From JAUWTJ01 sp965603015 (GTDB lineage Bacteria; Pseudomonadota; Alphaproteobacteria; M2410), in the NCBI GenBank assembly GCA_965603015.1, contig CBFDBJ010000115.1, positions 1 to 6,921 on the forward strand: a stretch of DNA of 6,921 nt, read 5' to 3'. Positions within the stretch are counted from its first letter, which is position 1. Every line of letters begins with the position of its first letter. Positions 1-6,250 of this stretch are shown in pieces. The notes under the pieces were generated by a model. The model was given only the letters and a program-made list of their open reading frames with translations. It had not been told where the DNA came from and ran no database searches. Both the position numbers and the translations under genes were made by a program.

Positions 1-558
1 CAGCAGGCCCATCTCGCCGAGCCAGCCGCCGCCCCAGACCCAGTGACACACCGGCGCATAGACCAGCACCAGCCACAGACCGGAGAACCACATCACCGCG
101 GAGAATTTTACCCGCTCAACGAACGCGCCAACCATAAGTCCGGGCGTGATGATCGCGAACGTCATCTGGAACATGAAGAAGACGCCTTCGGGGATTGTTC
201 CGCTTTGGGTTGAACCAGTAACCCCTGACAGGAAGACTTTTGACAGGTCCCCGATCCAGTCATTGCCTTCACCGAAGGCAAGCGAGTAGACACCAACAAT
301 CCACAGAACCGATGCAAGGCAAGCGATCGCCATACAGTGCATCAGAACCGACAGAACATGTTGAGACCTGACAAGACCGCCATAAAACAGCGCGAGACCC
401 GGCATGGTCATGAACAGAACCAGAGCGGTGGCCGTAATCACCCAGGCAGTGTCGCCGCTATCCAGAGCGCCGTCGGCGGCAAAGGCCGCGGCCGGAAAGG
501 CGTTCAAAAGGCACAGGGCCAAAAAACCTGCGCCAACTCGCATTCCACGCCGGACCAT
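1..558 (-). CDS. amt: Ammonium transporter (Amt family), N-terminal part, runs off the left edge
   Basis: Inner-membrane channel that passes ammonium/ammonia into the cell for nitrogen assimilation. The first 186 residues are present; the pore histidines and the C-terminal half lie beyond the edge. Residues 1-27 look like a signal peptide: two Arg near the start, a hydrophobic core, and a likely cut after AAAFA, as is usual for bacterial Amt proteins. The family wording GLALFYGGLVR is at about 54-64, YSLAFGEGN at 91-99, the FQMTF segment holding the probable pore-gate phenylalanines at 130-134, GAFVERVKFSA at 144-154, and HWVWGGG at 172-178, whose second Trp fits E. coli AmtB W148. Three ATG codons follow one another at 564, 561 and 558. 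I chose 558 because GGGGAG (566-571) then has a 7-base spacer; the alternative adds two Met. The gene lies 49 bases after the tig stop on the same strand, with no terminator between, so cotranscription is likely. No PII gene (glnK) precedes it here. The usual Asn in the R-x-K-N-V-L-S stretch is His (RSQHVLS). Confidence 0.93.
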   Translation of the reverse strand, partial: MVRRGMRVGAGFLALCLLNAFPAAAFAADGALDSGDTAWVITATALVLFMTMPGLALFYGGLVRSQHVLSVLMHCMAIACLASVLWIVGVYSLAFGEGNDWIGDLSKVFLSGVTGSTQSGTIPEGVFFMFQMTFAIITPGLMVGAFVERVKFSAVMWFSGLWLVLVYAPVCHWVWGGGWLGEMGLL

Positions 559-565
559 CATCATT

Positions 566-571
566 CTCCCC
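566..571 (-). promoter_or_regulatory. Ribosome binding site of the ammonium transporter gene
   Basis: On the minus strand GGGGAG precedes three consecutive in-frame ATG codons. The spacers are 1, 4 and 7 bases, so the third ATG (558) is the best-placed start. The effect on the protein is only two extra Met residues at most. Confidence 0.55.
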
Positions 572-607
572 TGGCAGGCCGTCGCGACCCGTCTGACTTT
601 GAAGAGG

Positions 608-2125
608 TTAGTCCTCTTTCTTTGCTGTTTTCTTGGCAGCAGTCTTTTTCTTGGCTGCAGGTTTCTTTGTCGCCGCCTTCTTTGCAGCAGTCTTCTTTTC
701 AGCAGGCTTCTTTTCTGCTGTCTTTTTTGCTGCAGCCTTTTTCTTTGGCGCAGCCTTCTTTTTCGCTGCAGGCTTCTTACCTTCAGTAGCTTCGTCCGGA
801 TCGGCGATCAGTTCGTCCTTGGTCACAGTCTTTTCGCTGATCTTGGCCATTTCAAATATGAAATCTACGACCTTGTCCTCAAAAAGCGGCGCGCGAAGCT
901 GATCGAGGGCCTGTGGATTATTCTGGAAATAATCGTAGAGCAATTGCTCCTGGCCAGGCATTTGACGCGCCTGCTCGCTCATAGCGCGGGCAAGTTCTTC
1001 CTGGCTGACCTGGATGTTGTTCTCTGTGCCTATCTCCGCGATGACGAGGCCAAGGCGAACCCGGCGCTCTGCGATAGCGCGGTATTCAGATTTTTCAGCC
1101 TCTTCATCTTGTACTTCCTCGCCATCTTCTTTTGGCTCGGCTTGCACCTGCGTCCAAATTTGATCAAATTCAGCGTCAACCATCCCTTGCGGGAGTTCAA
1201 CACCGGTATGAATCTCGTCCAGCTGATCAAGCAACTTGCGTTTCAATTTGTTGCGGGCGTAGCCGGAAAATTCCTCGCCGATCATTCCCTTCAAAGTTTC
1301 CTTGAGGGCTGCAAGGTCGTCCATACCAACCTGTTTGGCGAACTCGTCATCAATCTCGGGCTTTTCAGGAGCTGAAACTTCCTTGACTGTCACCTTGAAG
1401 ACCGCATCCTTTCCGGCCAGATCTGCTGCCTGGTAGGCTTCAGGGAAAGTCACGTTCACATCAAGCTCGTCACCTTTTTTTACGCCGACAAGTTGTTCTT
1501 CAAATCCGGGGATAAAGGAACCACTGCCCAGAACAAGCGGATGATCCTCGCCCTTGCCGCCATCAAATTCAACGCCGTCAACAGAGCCAACAAAATCAAT
1601 CGAAACCTGATCCTTGTCTTTCGCCTTCGCTGTCGCTCCGCGTGCCTTGTAAGCAACCTGGCCTTCAGCCATCATCGCAAGACGCTCGTCGACATCTGCA
1701 TCACTGATTTCAGCAACTTCACGTTCGAGCTCAACGCTCCCGAGATCGGTTTTTTCAAAGCTCGGCATTATTTCCAGCGCCATCGTGAATTCAAGGTCAG
1801 CCTTGCCTTCAAAAACCGCCAGCATCTCTGCTTCGTCGTCCAGACCTTCAATGCGAGGCTGCTGAGCCGGGCGCAAATCCCGTTCCTTCAGCGTCTCTTC
1901 CGGAGCCTTGTTCAGAATCTCCTGAATCACCTCGGACATAATTGATTTGCCATGGACGCGTTTCAGATGCGTGATTGGCACTTTCCCGGGGCGAAAACCC
2001 TTGAGTTGGACCTGATCCTTGATCTCATCAAGGCGCGTCATGACACGCTCATCAAGCTCCGATGCTCCCACCACAATTTTGAATTCGCGGGCAAGCCCAT
2101 CCGAGCTGGTTTCGGTGATTTCCAT
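608..2125 (-). CDS. tig: Trigger factor, ribosome-associated chaperone and peptidyl-prolyl isomerase, with Lys/Ala-rich C-terminal tail
   Basis: Cytosolic chaperone that docks at the ribosome exit tunnel and shelters nascent chains; 505 residues. The ribosome-binding domain is at about 1-120, with the signature loop GFRPGKVP at 43-50 (GFRKGKVP in E. coli). The FKBP-type isomerase domain is at about 155-250, including VSIDFVGSVDGVEFDGG and PLVLGSGSFIPGFEEQLVG. The helical chaperone domain follows to about 445. Residues 450-505 are a low-complexity tail of Lys, Ala, Pro and Thr that E. coli trigger factor (432 residues) lacks. The frame stays open upstream to 2200, but the start at 2125 (MEITETSSDG) matches the family N-terminus and has GAGG 11 bases upstream. 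No clp or lon gene is adjacent; a tRNA-Leu lies 100 bases upstream and amt 49 bases downstream, all on one strand. No promoter between the tRNA and tig was convincing. Identity is certain; the role of the tail is unknown. Confidence 0.97.
   Translation of the reverse strand: MEITETSSDGLAREFKIVVGASELDERVMTRLDEIKDQVQLKGFRPGKVPITHLKRVHGKSIMSEVIQEILNKAPEETLKERDLRPAQQPRIEGLDDEAEMLAVFEGKADLEFTMALEIMPSFEKTDLGSVELEREVAEISDADVDERLAMMAEGQVAYKARGATAKAKDKDQVSIDFVGSVDGVEFDGGKGEDHPLVLGSGSFIPGFEEQLVGVKKGDELDVNVTFPEAYQAADLAGKDAVFKVTVKEVSAPEKPEIDDEFAKQVGMDDLAALKETLKGMIGEEFSGYARNKLKRKLLDQLDEIHTGVELPQGMVDAEFDQIWTQVQAEPKEDGEEVQDEEAEKSEYRAIAERRVRLGLVIAEIGTENNIQVSQEELARAMSEQARQMPGQEQLLYDYFQNNPQALDQLRAPLFEDKVVDFIFEMAKISEKTVTKDELIADPDEATEGKKPAAKKKAAPKKKAAAKKTAEKKPAEKKTAAKKAATKKPAAKKKTAAKKTAKKED
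611..778 (-). repeat. Low-complexity coding repeat: Lys/Ala-rich tail of trigger factor
   Basis: These 56 codons encode imperfect repeats of the type A-A-K-K, A-E-K-K-P and P-A-A-K-K-K. By my count there are 25 Lys and 18 Ala, ending K-K-E-D. The DNA is correspondingly repetitive (TTCTT and GCTGCAG-like units on the plus strand), so it could change length by slippage or be misassembled. The composition resembles the C-terminal tails of histone H1-like and extended HU-like bacterial proteins. This is one tail inside tig, not a separate gene. Confidence 0.85.
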
Positions 2126-2225
2126 TACTGTTCTAGCCTCTAATTGTAACCGGATCGCTTTGATACCCTGTGATATCGGATCCTCTTGATTTTCAGGCAC
2201 TTCCTAAACTCTTGCCGTGATTAGT

Positions 2226-2310
2226 TGGTGCGGATGAAGGGACTCGAACCCCCACGCCTCTCGGCACCAGAACCTAAATCTGGCGCGTCTACCAGTTCCG
2301 CCACATCCGC
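2226..2310 (-). tRNA. tRNA-Leu (anticodon UAG)
   Basis: The complete cloverleaf is readable on the minus strand. The acceptor stem GCGGATG pairs with CATCCGC, followed by discriminator A and a genome-encoded CCA (2226-2228). The D-arm contains AACTGGTAGA. The anticodon stem CCAGA/TCTGG encloses the loop TTTAGGT, with anticodon TAG at 2274-2276. A long class II variable arm (GCC-GAGA-GGC stem-loop) fits leucine. The T-arm holds TTCGAGT; its stem has two G-U pairs next to the acceptor stem. It should read CUN leucine codons. It sits between the acetyltransferase gene and tig; no integrase or duplicated 3' end suggests use as an attachment site. Confidence 0.97.
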
Positions 2311-2341
2311 ATGACAACCAATCAGGTCAAATCTGGCGCTC

Positions 2342-2372
2342 TCTATACCACAGGAGATTTGAATGTCATCAA
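2342..2372 (-). promoter_or_regulatory. Candidate promoter of tRNA-Leu (possibly also tig)
   Basis: On the minus strand TATAGA (2342-2347) is a good -10 match. It would start transcription about 25 bases before the mature tRNA 5' end, a plausible short leader. The -35 is weak: TTGATG (2367-2372) at 19 bases, or GATGAC (2365-2370) at 17 bases. No terminator is visible between the tRNA and tig, so the same promoter may serve both. This rests on pattern matching only. Confidence 0.35.
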
Positions 2373-2409
2373 AAGAGACGGGGAAACCGGCGATTCCTGT
2401 TACTTTTTG

Positions 2410-2946
2410 TCAGGCCTCATTATTAGTGCGGTTTGCAGGGATGTTCACCGCCCGCTCATACCAGGCAACATCATGGTATTGGCCCATTTTGAAGCCAACC
2501 TCGCTATAGGTCCCGATGTGGCGGAACCCCGCCCTTTCATGAAGCACGATAGACGGTTCATTGGGCACAGTGATGCCGGCATAAGCCCGATGAACGTCTT
2601 CGCCTCTCAAGGCCTCAAACAGGCCCCCATAGAGCTGCAATCCCACCCCTTTCCCCTGAAAATCCGGGTGAATATAGATGGTGGTTTCGACGGAGGTCCG
2701 GTAGGCCTCCTTAACCCGGAAGGGCAAGGTTCCCGCATAACCGGCAAAAGCACCGTCCGCCTCGCCGATCAGGAGCCGTATTGGTCCTGACAACTTGAAC
2801 TGGCCGAACCAGACCAACCGCTGTTCGACGGAGGACGGCTCGATATCAAAAGTCACGACCGTATCTGTCACATATCGGTTATAGAGTTCAGTAATGGCAG
2901 GCACATCCTCGCGCCGGGCCGGGCGGATCACCAGGTCAGACATCAT
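2410..2946 (-). CDS. GNAT N-acetyltransferase, phosphinothricin/methionine-sulfone acetyltransferase type
   Basis: Predicted cytosolic enzyme that moves an acetyl group from acetyl-CoA to an amino group of a small molecule; 178 residues, a normal length for this family. The N-terminus IRPARREDVPAITELYNRYV is the usual first strand and helix of GNAT proteins. The acetyl-CoA loop is QGKGVG at about 97-102, inside IYIHPDFQGKGVGLQLYGG. The ending GITVPNEPSIVLHERAGF followed by Y-S-E-V-G-F-K and H-D-V-A-W-Y is characteristic of the Pat/Bar/MnaT subgroup. A Glu at about 87 and a His at about 136 occupy places where these enzymes keep key residues. The substrate cannot be told: phosphinothricin-like compounds, methionine sulfone/sulfoximine or an amino acid are all possible. 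Two adjacent ATGs (2946, 2943) are possible starts; 2946 lies 7 bases after a G-run. It overlaps the end of nnr by 11 bases in another frame, so coupled translation is likely. The frame is open further upstream into nnr, but that extension is unlike the family. Confidence 0.9.
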   Translation of the reverse strand: MMSDLVIRPARREDVPAITELYNRYVTDTVVTFDIEPSSVEQRLVWFGQFKLSGPIRLLIGEADGAFAGYAGTLPFRVKEAYRTSVETTIYIHPDFQGKGVGLQLYGGLFEALRGEDVHRAYAGITVPNEPSIVLHERAGFRHIGTYSEVGFKMGQYHDVAWYERAVNIPANRTNNEA

Positions 2947-4459
2947 GGGTTCGCCCCCGGGCGGCGGCTGCATCCTGTCCAGGGTCGGACAGAAGATCGA
3001 GCACAACCGGCACAAGATCCGGCAAATCCTCGGAAATGAGACCGGCACCGAACAGGCAGGAAGCCTCACCGTGGATCCACACGCCTGCCGACGCTGCATC
3101 AAAGCTGTTCATGCCCTGTGCCATGAGCCCGGCAATGAGGCCGGCCAGAACATCCCCCGACCCCGCTGTTGCCAGGGCTGCCGGAGCGTTCGCGTTAATC
3201 AGAATTTGTCCGTCCGGCCTTGCGATAACCGTATCGGCACCCTTGAAGACAACCGTCGCTCCGGTCCGCTTTGCCGCCTGTCGAGCCGCCTCATGCTTTG
3301 CTGCGCCCGTCAAATCAGGGAACAATCGGCCAAATTCTCCCGCGTGCGGCGTCAGAACGGCCTTTTCATGAAGCCCGGCGAAAAGCTCTTTTGGATCATC
3401 TGCAAATGACGTCAGTGCATCGGCGTCCAGGACTATTGAGCGCTTCAAAGACAACAGATGGAGAACCCTCGCCCTCGTTGCCTCCCCCACGCCGTTTCCC
3501 GGGCCAATGACGAAGCTGTTGAGCCGCGTGTCGCCCGCTACATCCGCGAACCCGTCAAGATCACCAAATCCTCGCACCATCACAGACGTCAATTGAGAGG
3601 CATTGACGATCACAGCCGAAGCCGGACTTGCAACCGTGACAAGCCCCGAGCCAGCCCTCAAAGCCGACAGCGCTGCCAGACGCGCCGCACCAGTGGCAGA
3701 AATCCCGCCACTGACGACAACCGTATGCCCGCGCGCATATTTGTGAGCCTCAAGCTTCGGCCAGGGGAAATTTCCCAGCCAGGCTTCCGGATCATTTTCC
3801 CCGGCCTGAGGCGACAGGTCGTCGATGACATCATCGGGAATTCCGATGTCGGCCACCTCCACGTCCCCACAACGCCCACGCCCGGGAAAGAGTAAATGTC
3901 CCGGCTTCTTTCGAAAAAAAGTCACAGTCAGGTTTGCCTCAAAAGCGCTGCCGGAAATCTGGCCATTGTCGCCATTGACCCCGCTTGGGATATCAACCGA
4001 TACCACCGGGATGCTGCTGGCGTTCGCCGCTGCAACAACCTCCATCACCGGCGATCCGACATCCCGGGCGAGACCTGACCCAAACACCGCATCGACAATC
4101 AGCCCGGCGCCTTCAAGAAGGTGCGGGTCAAAGGCGGCAAGAACAGGTGTCTGTGCACTCTGGATCCAGTCTTCATAGGCGAGCCTGGCATCGCCGCTCA
4201 GCTTAACGGGTGAAACCAGAAGAGAAACCGTCACCGACCGGCCTTCCTCCTCCAACGCCTTCGCAATAACAAAGCCATCACCGCCATTGTTCCCCGGTCC
4301 ACACAGGACAAGGACATTGACCTGGTCAAAACGCCGAGTAATGGCGCGGGCGCAAGCCCGACCGGCGCACCGCATCAAGTCTATTCCCGGAGTGCCGCGT
4401 TCAATAGTCAGGCGATCCGCCTCCGCCATCTCTGCGACTGTGAGCATACACGTCTTCAT
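2936..4459 (-). CDS. nnr: Bifunctional NAD(P)HX epimerase / ADP-dependent NAD(P)HX dehydratase
   Basis: Metabolite-repair enzyme. The N-terminal domain interconverts the R and S epimers of hydrated NAD(P)H, and the C-terminal domain dehydrates the S form back to NAD(P)H using ADP. With this start it has 507 residues, close to E. coli Nnr (about 515). Epimerase domain about 1-225: GPGNNGGDG at 54-62 and DIPSGVNGDNG at 156-166. Dehydratase domain about 232-490: HKYARGH at 239-245, a glycine-rich stretch around TGAARLAALSALRAGSG, IGPGNG at 318-323, LDADAL at 344-349, TPHAGEF at 370-376, KGAD at 406-409 and ATAGSGDVLAGL at 430-441. All expected motifs are present, so both activities are probably intact. 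The frame extends to a TTG at 4483 and has ATGs at 4474, 4459 and 4447. I chose 4459 because GAGAG lies 8 bases upstream and little sequence precedes the conserved LTVAEMAEADRLTI. It is the first gene of a unit with the overlapping acetyltransferase. In many alphaproteobacteria nnr neighbours glnB/glnA; neither is here. Confidence 0.96.
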   Translation of the reverse strand: MKTCMLTVAEMAEADRLTIERGTPGIDLMRCAGRACARAITRRFDQVNVLVLCGPGNNGGDGFVIAKALEEEGRSVTVSLLVSPVKLSGDARLAYEDWIQSAQTPVLAAFDPHLLEGAGLIVDAVFGSGLARDVGSPVMEVVAAANASSIPVVSVDIPSGVNGDNGQISGSAFEANLTVTFFRKKPGHLLFPGRGRCGDVEVADIGIPDDVIDDLSPQAGENDPEAWLGNFPWPKLEAHKYARGHTVVVSGGISATGAARLAALSALRAGSGLVTVASPASAVIVNASQLTSVMVRGFGDLDGFADVAGDTRLNSFVIGPGNGVGEATRARVLHLLSLKRSIVLDADALTSFADDPKELFAGLHEKAVLTPHAGEFGRLFPDLTGAAKHEAARQAAKRTGATVVFKGADTVIARPDGQILINANAPAALATAGSGDVLAGLIAGLMAQGMNSFDAASAGVWIHGEASCLFGAGLISEDLPDLVPVVLDLLSDPGQDAAAARGRTHDV

Positions 4460-4656
4460 AATAACTGCTCTCATCAAGGCCAATAATCCGAAGCGGCCAG
4501 ACCTGCAATCCGCGGTCTTCGGCTCTTCTGTAATTTTTTACCCGAAACCAACGATTTGAACGAGTTGATTCGGCCTTTGTTTACCTAATTCCATTAAATC
4601 TTGACCTCACATTCAGGGCGAGCGGCGCTTGCCAGCCAATCAAGAGGTTAAAGTTC
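4460..4656. other. Divergent intergenic region between nnr and the bactofilin gene
   Basis: It should carry promoters for both directions. For nnr, TTGCAG with TTATTG 16 bases on (minus strand, about 4482-4509) is a weak candidate. For the bactofilin, the AT-rich stretch 4576-4606 (TTTGTTTACC, TTAAAT, TTGACC) is the likely zone, but no -35/-10 pair with normal spacing stands out. An inverted repeat, CCGAAG (4488-4493) with CTTCGG (4517-4522), brackets the nnr candidate. There is one GATTC (GANTC methylation-type site) at 4567-4571. I see no small gene. Confidence 0.4.
4642..4647 (+). promoter_or_regulatory. Ribosome binding site of the bactofilin gene
   Basis: AAGAGG lies 9 bases before the ATG at 4657. 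It supports this start, which also gives the Met-Phe N-terminus typical of bactofilins. Confidence 0.6.
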
Positions 4657-5223
4657 ATGTTCAAGCAAGGCAAAGAAGAAGAATATACATCCCCGGTTTC
4701 CTCATCCAGTTCACCAACAACCGCCCGCCAAATCCCAACAATTATCTCAGCGGATGCCAAAATCACCGGCACGATCAGCGGTGTTGGCGATATTCAAATT
4801 GACGGCACTGTAGAAGGTGATGTTATCGCCGAGCGCCTCGTCGTTGGCGAAAATGCCACCATCCGCGGCGAACTTGTTGCCGAACATCTTGAAATCCGCG
4901 GCCATGTCTCCGGTTCAATCCGGGCAACAAATGTCAAGCTGACCGCTTCCGCTCACTACGAAGGCGATGTTCTTCATACCGTTCTTTCAGTTGAAAGCGG
5001 CGCTCACTTCGACGGCAAGTGTAAGTATTCAGATAATCCGAAAGCTGATTATACCAGCAGCTCGGCTGGCCAAGTCAAACTTGGTGCAACGACCAAAGAA
5101 AATGGCACAGTTGCAACACCGGATATTGCACCCGAAGACAAGGTCAAGACCGGGCTCGCAGCAAAAGACACTACGGGCGTTGCTGAGAAATTTGCAGAAA
5201 ATCTCACCAAAAAAACCGCCTGA
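4657..5223 (+). CDS. Bactofilin (polymer-forming cytoskeletal protein, BacA-like)
   Basis: Bactofilins self-assemble without nucleotide into filaments or sheets at the inner membrane and localise cell-wall enzymes; in Caulobacter BacA acts in stalk formation. The protein has 188 residues. It starts MFKQGK, like the Met-Phe membrane-targeting peptide of Caulobacter BacA, followed by a Ser/Thr/Pro-rich linker (about 10-26). The right-handed beta-helix core runs from about 28 to 122. Its repeated strands are visible as ISADAKITGTISGVGDIQIDG, TVEGDVIAERLVVGENATI, GELVAEHLEIRGHVSGSI and VLHTVLSVESGAHFDGK, with Gly at turns and alternating hydrophobic residues. The tail from about 123 to 188 is long, polar and ends K-K-T-A. 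It is the only plus-strand gene in the window. It begins in the divergent region with nnr and ends in a strong terminator, so it is probably monocistronic. The M23 peptidase gene that often accompanies bactofilins is not beside it. Family assignment is firm; the morphological role is inferred. Confidence 0.95.
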   Translation: MFKQGKEEEYTSPVSSSSSPTTARQIPTIISADAKITGTISGVGDIQIDGTVEGDVIAERLVVGENATIRGELVAEHLEIRGHVSGSIRATNVKLTASAHYEGDVLHTVLSVESGAHFDGKCKYSDNPKADYTSSSAGQVKLGATTKENGTVATPDIAPEDKVKTGLAAKDTTGVAEKFAENLTKKTA

Positions 5224-5248
5224 CCCGGACCTGCCGAAACTCGAATTG

Positions 5249-5290
5249 AAATACCCCCATGCCGGATTAGTCCCATGGGGGTATTTTTTT
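5249..5290 (+). terminator. Strong intrinsic terminator after the bactofilin gene
   Basis: A perfect 13-bp stem (5249-5261 pairs with 5274-5286, core TACCCCCATG/CATGGGGGTA) encloses a 12-base loop and runs into seven T (5284-5290). It starts 25 bases after the bactofilin stop. On the minus strand the stem is followed by only three T, so it should act mainly on plus-strand transcripts but may also slow those from the convergent transporter gene. Confidence 0.92.
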
Positions 5291-5325
5291 GCCCGAAGGT
5301 CCCGGATAACCGCGCCTCGATGCGA

Positions 5326-6231
5326 TCAATCAAAAATCAGCAAAGCGACAATTCCCAAACACATAAATATCATGCCGGAAATCTCCAGCCTCTCGATTTT
5401 CTCCTTGAAAAAGACCAGGCTAACAAAGAGCGCCAGAACCAACTCAATCTGCCCCAGAGCCTTGACATAGGAAGCCTTCTCCAGAGTCATGGCAGTAAAC
5501 CAGCCCGCAGAACCAATCGCGCTGGTCACACCAACAAAGATACCAAGTTTTGCCTGGCTCATCAGCGCCCTCAAGGCCAGCCGCTTTTTGAGAACAAACC
5601 AGAGTCCCATGGAAACGGCTTGAATCGAAACAACAGCAACAAGCGTTGTCGCGCCGGAAAACACAAGATTGTCATTATTGAGGGAGAGACCGGCAGAGCG
5701 AATAAACAACGAGGCGAAGGCAAACAGGAGACCTGAGGAAAGCCCGATAGCAGCCGACGGGCTTGCCAGCCAGGCGAAGGTGCCCGACCCCGAACTTTCA
5801 TTTCTTGCAGCGCTCATAATCAGAACACCAATGACACTTGTCAGGATTGCCGCCCAGGCGGCCAGGCTCAAAACCTCGCCAAAGAGCAACGCACCGACAA
5901 AGGCCGTCAGAAAGGCCTCGGTCCTGATATAAGTGATGCCAACAGCAAAATTTCTCCTTCGGAAAAGTTGCACCATCAGAAAGGTTGCGAGAATCTGTGC
6001 TGCGGCAGCCAATGAACAAAAGATCCAGAATTCCACTCCGGGATCCGGATGAACGTCATTTCTGGTCCAGAGAAAGGAAAAATAGACCAGCACAAACGGC
6101 AAGCCGAAAAGAAAGCGCACGAAGGTTACCGTCATGGAATCCAGTGTCAGTGACAACTGTTTTTGACCCGCAGTTCTCAAAGTCTGGGCGATCATCGCCA
6201 TGAAGGTAAAAAGGATCCACAGAGGAACCAT
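5326..6231 (-). CDS. EamA/DMT-family inner-membrane transporter
   Basis: Predicted ten-helix transporter of the drug/metabolite superfamily; 301 residues, the standard length for two EamA repeats of five helices. Hydrophobic segments lie at about 3-19, 33-55, 67-88, 96-118, 123-141, 157-178, 188-214, 227-247, 255-276 and 283-300. Each repeat ends with the usual pattern: RTEAFLTAFVGALLFGEVLS then AWAAILTSVIGVLIM, and later IELVLALFVSLVFFKEKIE then a final hydrophobic helix. Positively charged loops (RRR at 91-93, KKR at 215-217) suggest orientation but I did not model it. The substrate cannot be inferred; members export amino acids, nucleosides or drugs. The start at 6231 is 19 bases after the prfB stop (6251-6253), with a GGGGAGGGGG stretch as ribosome binding site, so it is probably translated from the prfB transcript. 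It converges on the bactofilin gene, whose terminator lies just beyond its stop. Confidence 0.92.
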   Translation of the reverse strand: MVPLWILFTFMAMIAQTLRTAGQKQLSLTLDSMTVTFVRFLFGLPFVLVYFSFLWTRNDVHPDPGVEFWIFCSLAAAAQILATFLMVQLFRRRNFAVGITYIRTEAFLTAFVGALLFGEVLSLAAWAAILTSVIGVLIMSAARNESSGSGTFAWLASPSAAIGLSSGLLFAFASLFIRSAGLSLNNDNLVFSGATTLVAVVSIQAVSMGLWFVLKKRLALRALMSQAKLGIFVGVTSAIGSAGWFTAMTLEKASYVKALGQIELVLALFVSLVFFKEKIERLEISGMIFMCLGIVALLIFD

Positions 6232-6250
6232 TGCCGGTCCGCCCCCTCCC

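Noticed and set aside
611..778. Repetitive DNA considered as a CRISPR or tandem-repeat array
   Set aside because: There are no constant repeats with unique spacers; the periodicity comes from Lys/Ala codons inside tig.
633..902. Plus-strand frame rich in Ala/Phe, resembling a membrane protein
   Set aside because: It is the reverse complement of the AAG/GCN codons of the trigger factor tail; the hydrophobic look is an artefact.
404..1375. Plus-strand open frame of 323 codons opposite tig
   Set aside because: It is antisense to a clear trigger factor gene. Its Leu/Phe/Cys-rich protein is the complement of Lys/Glu-rich codons and resembles no family.
2126..2200. Longer trigger factor starting at 2200
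   Set aside because: The extra 25 residues are unlike family N-termini, and MEITETSSDG at 2125 matches the conserved start.
2226..2310. tRNA-Leu as an integration site for a mobile element
   Set aside because: There is no integrase, no second copy of the tRNA 3' end and no foreign-looking segment beside it.
2311..2790. Plus-strand frame of 159 codons opposite the acetyltransferase
   Set aside because: Antisense to a gene with clear GNAT motifs; no recognisable protein.
2947..3102. N-terminal extension of the acetyltransferase to 3102
   Set aside because: It lies wholly within nnr, is Cys/Arg-rich, and has no counterpart in GNAT proteins.
4567..4571. GATTC in the bactofilin upstream region as a CcrM/GcrA control site
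   Set aside because: One GANTC in about 200 bases is expected by chance, and no CtrA-type site accompanies it.
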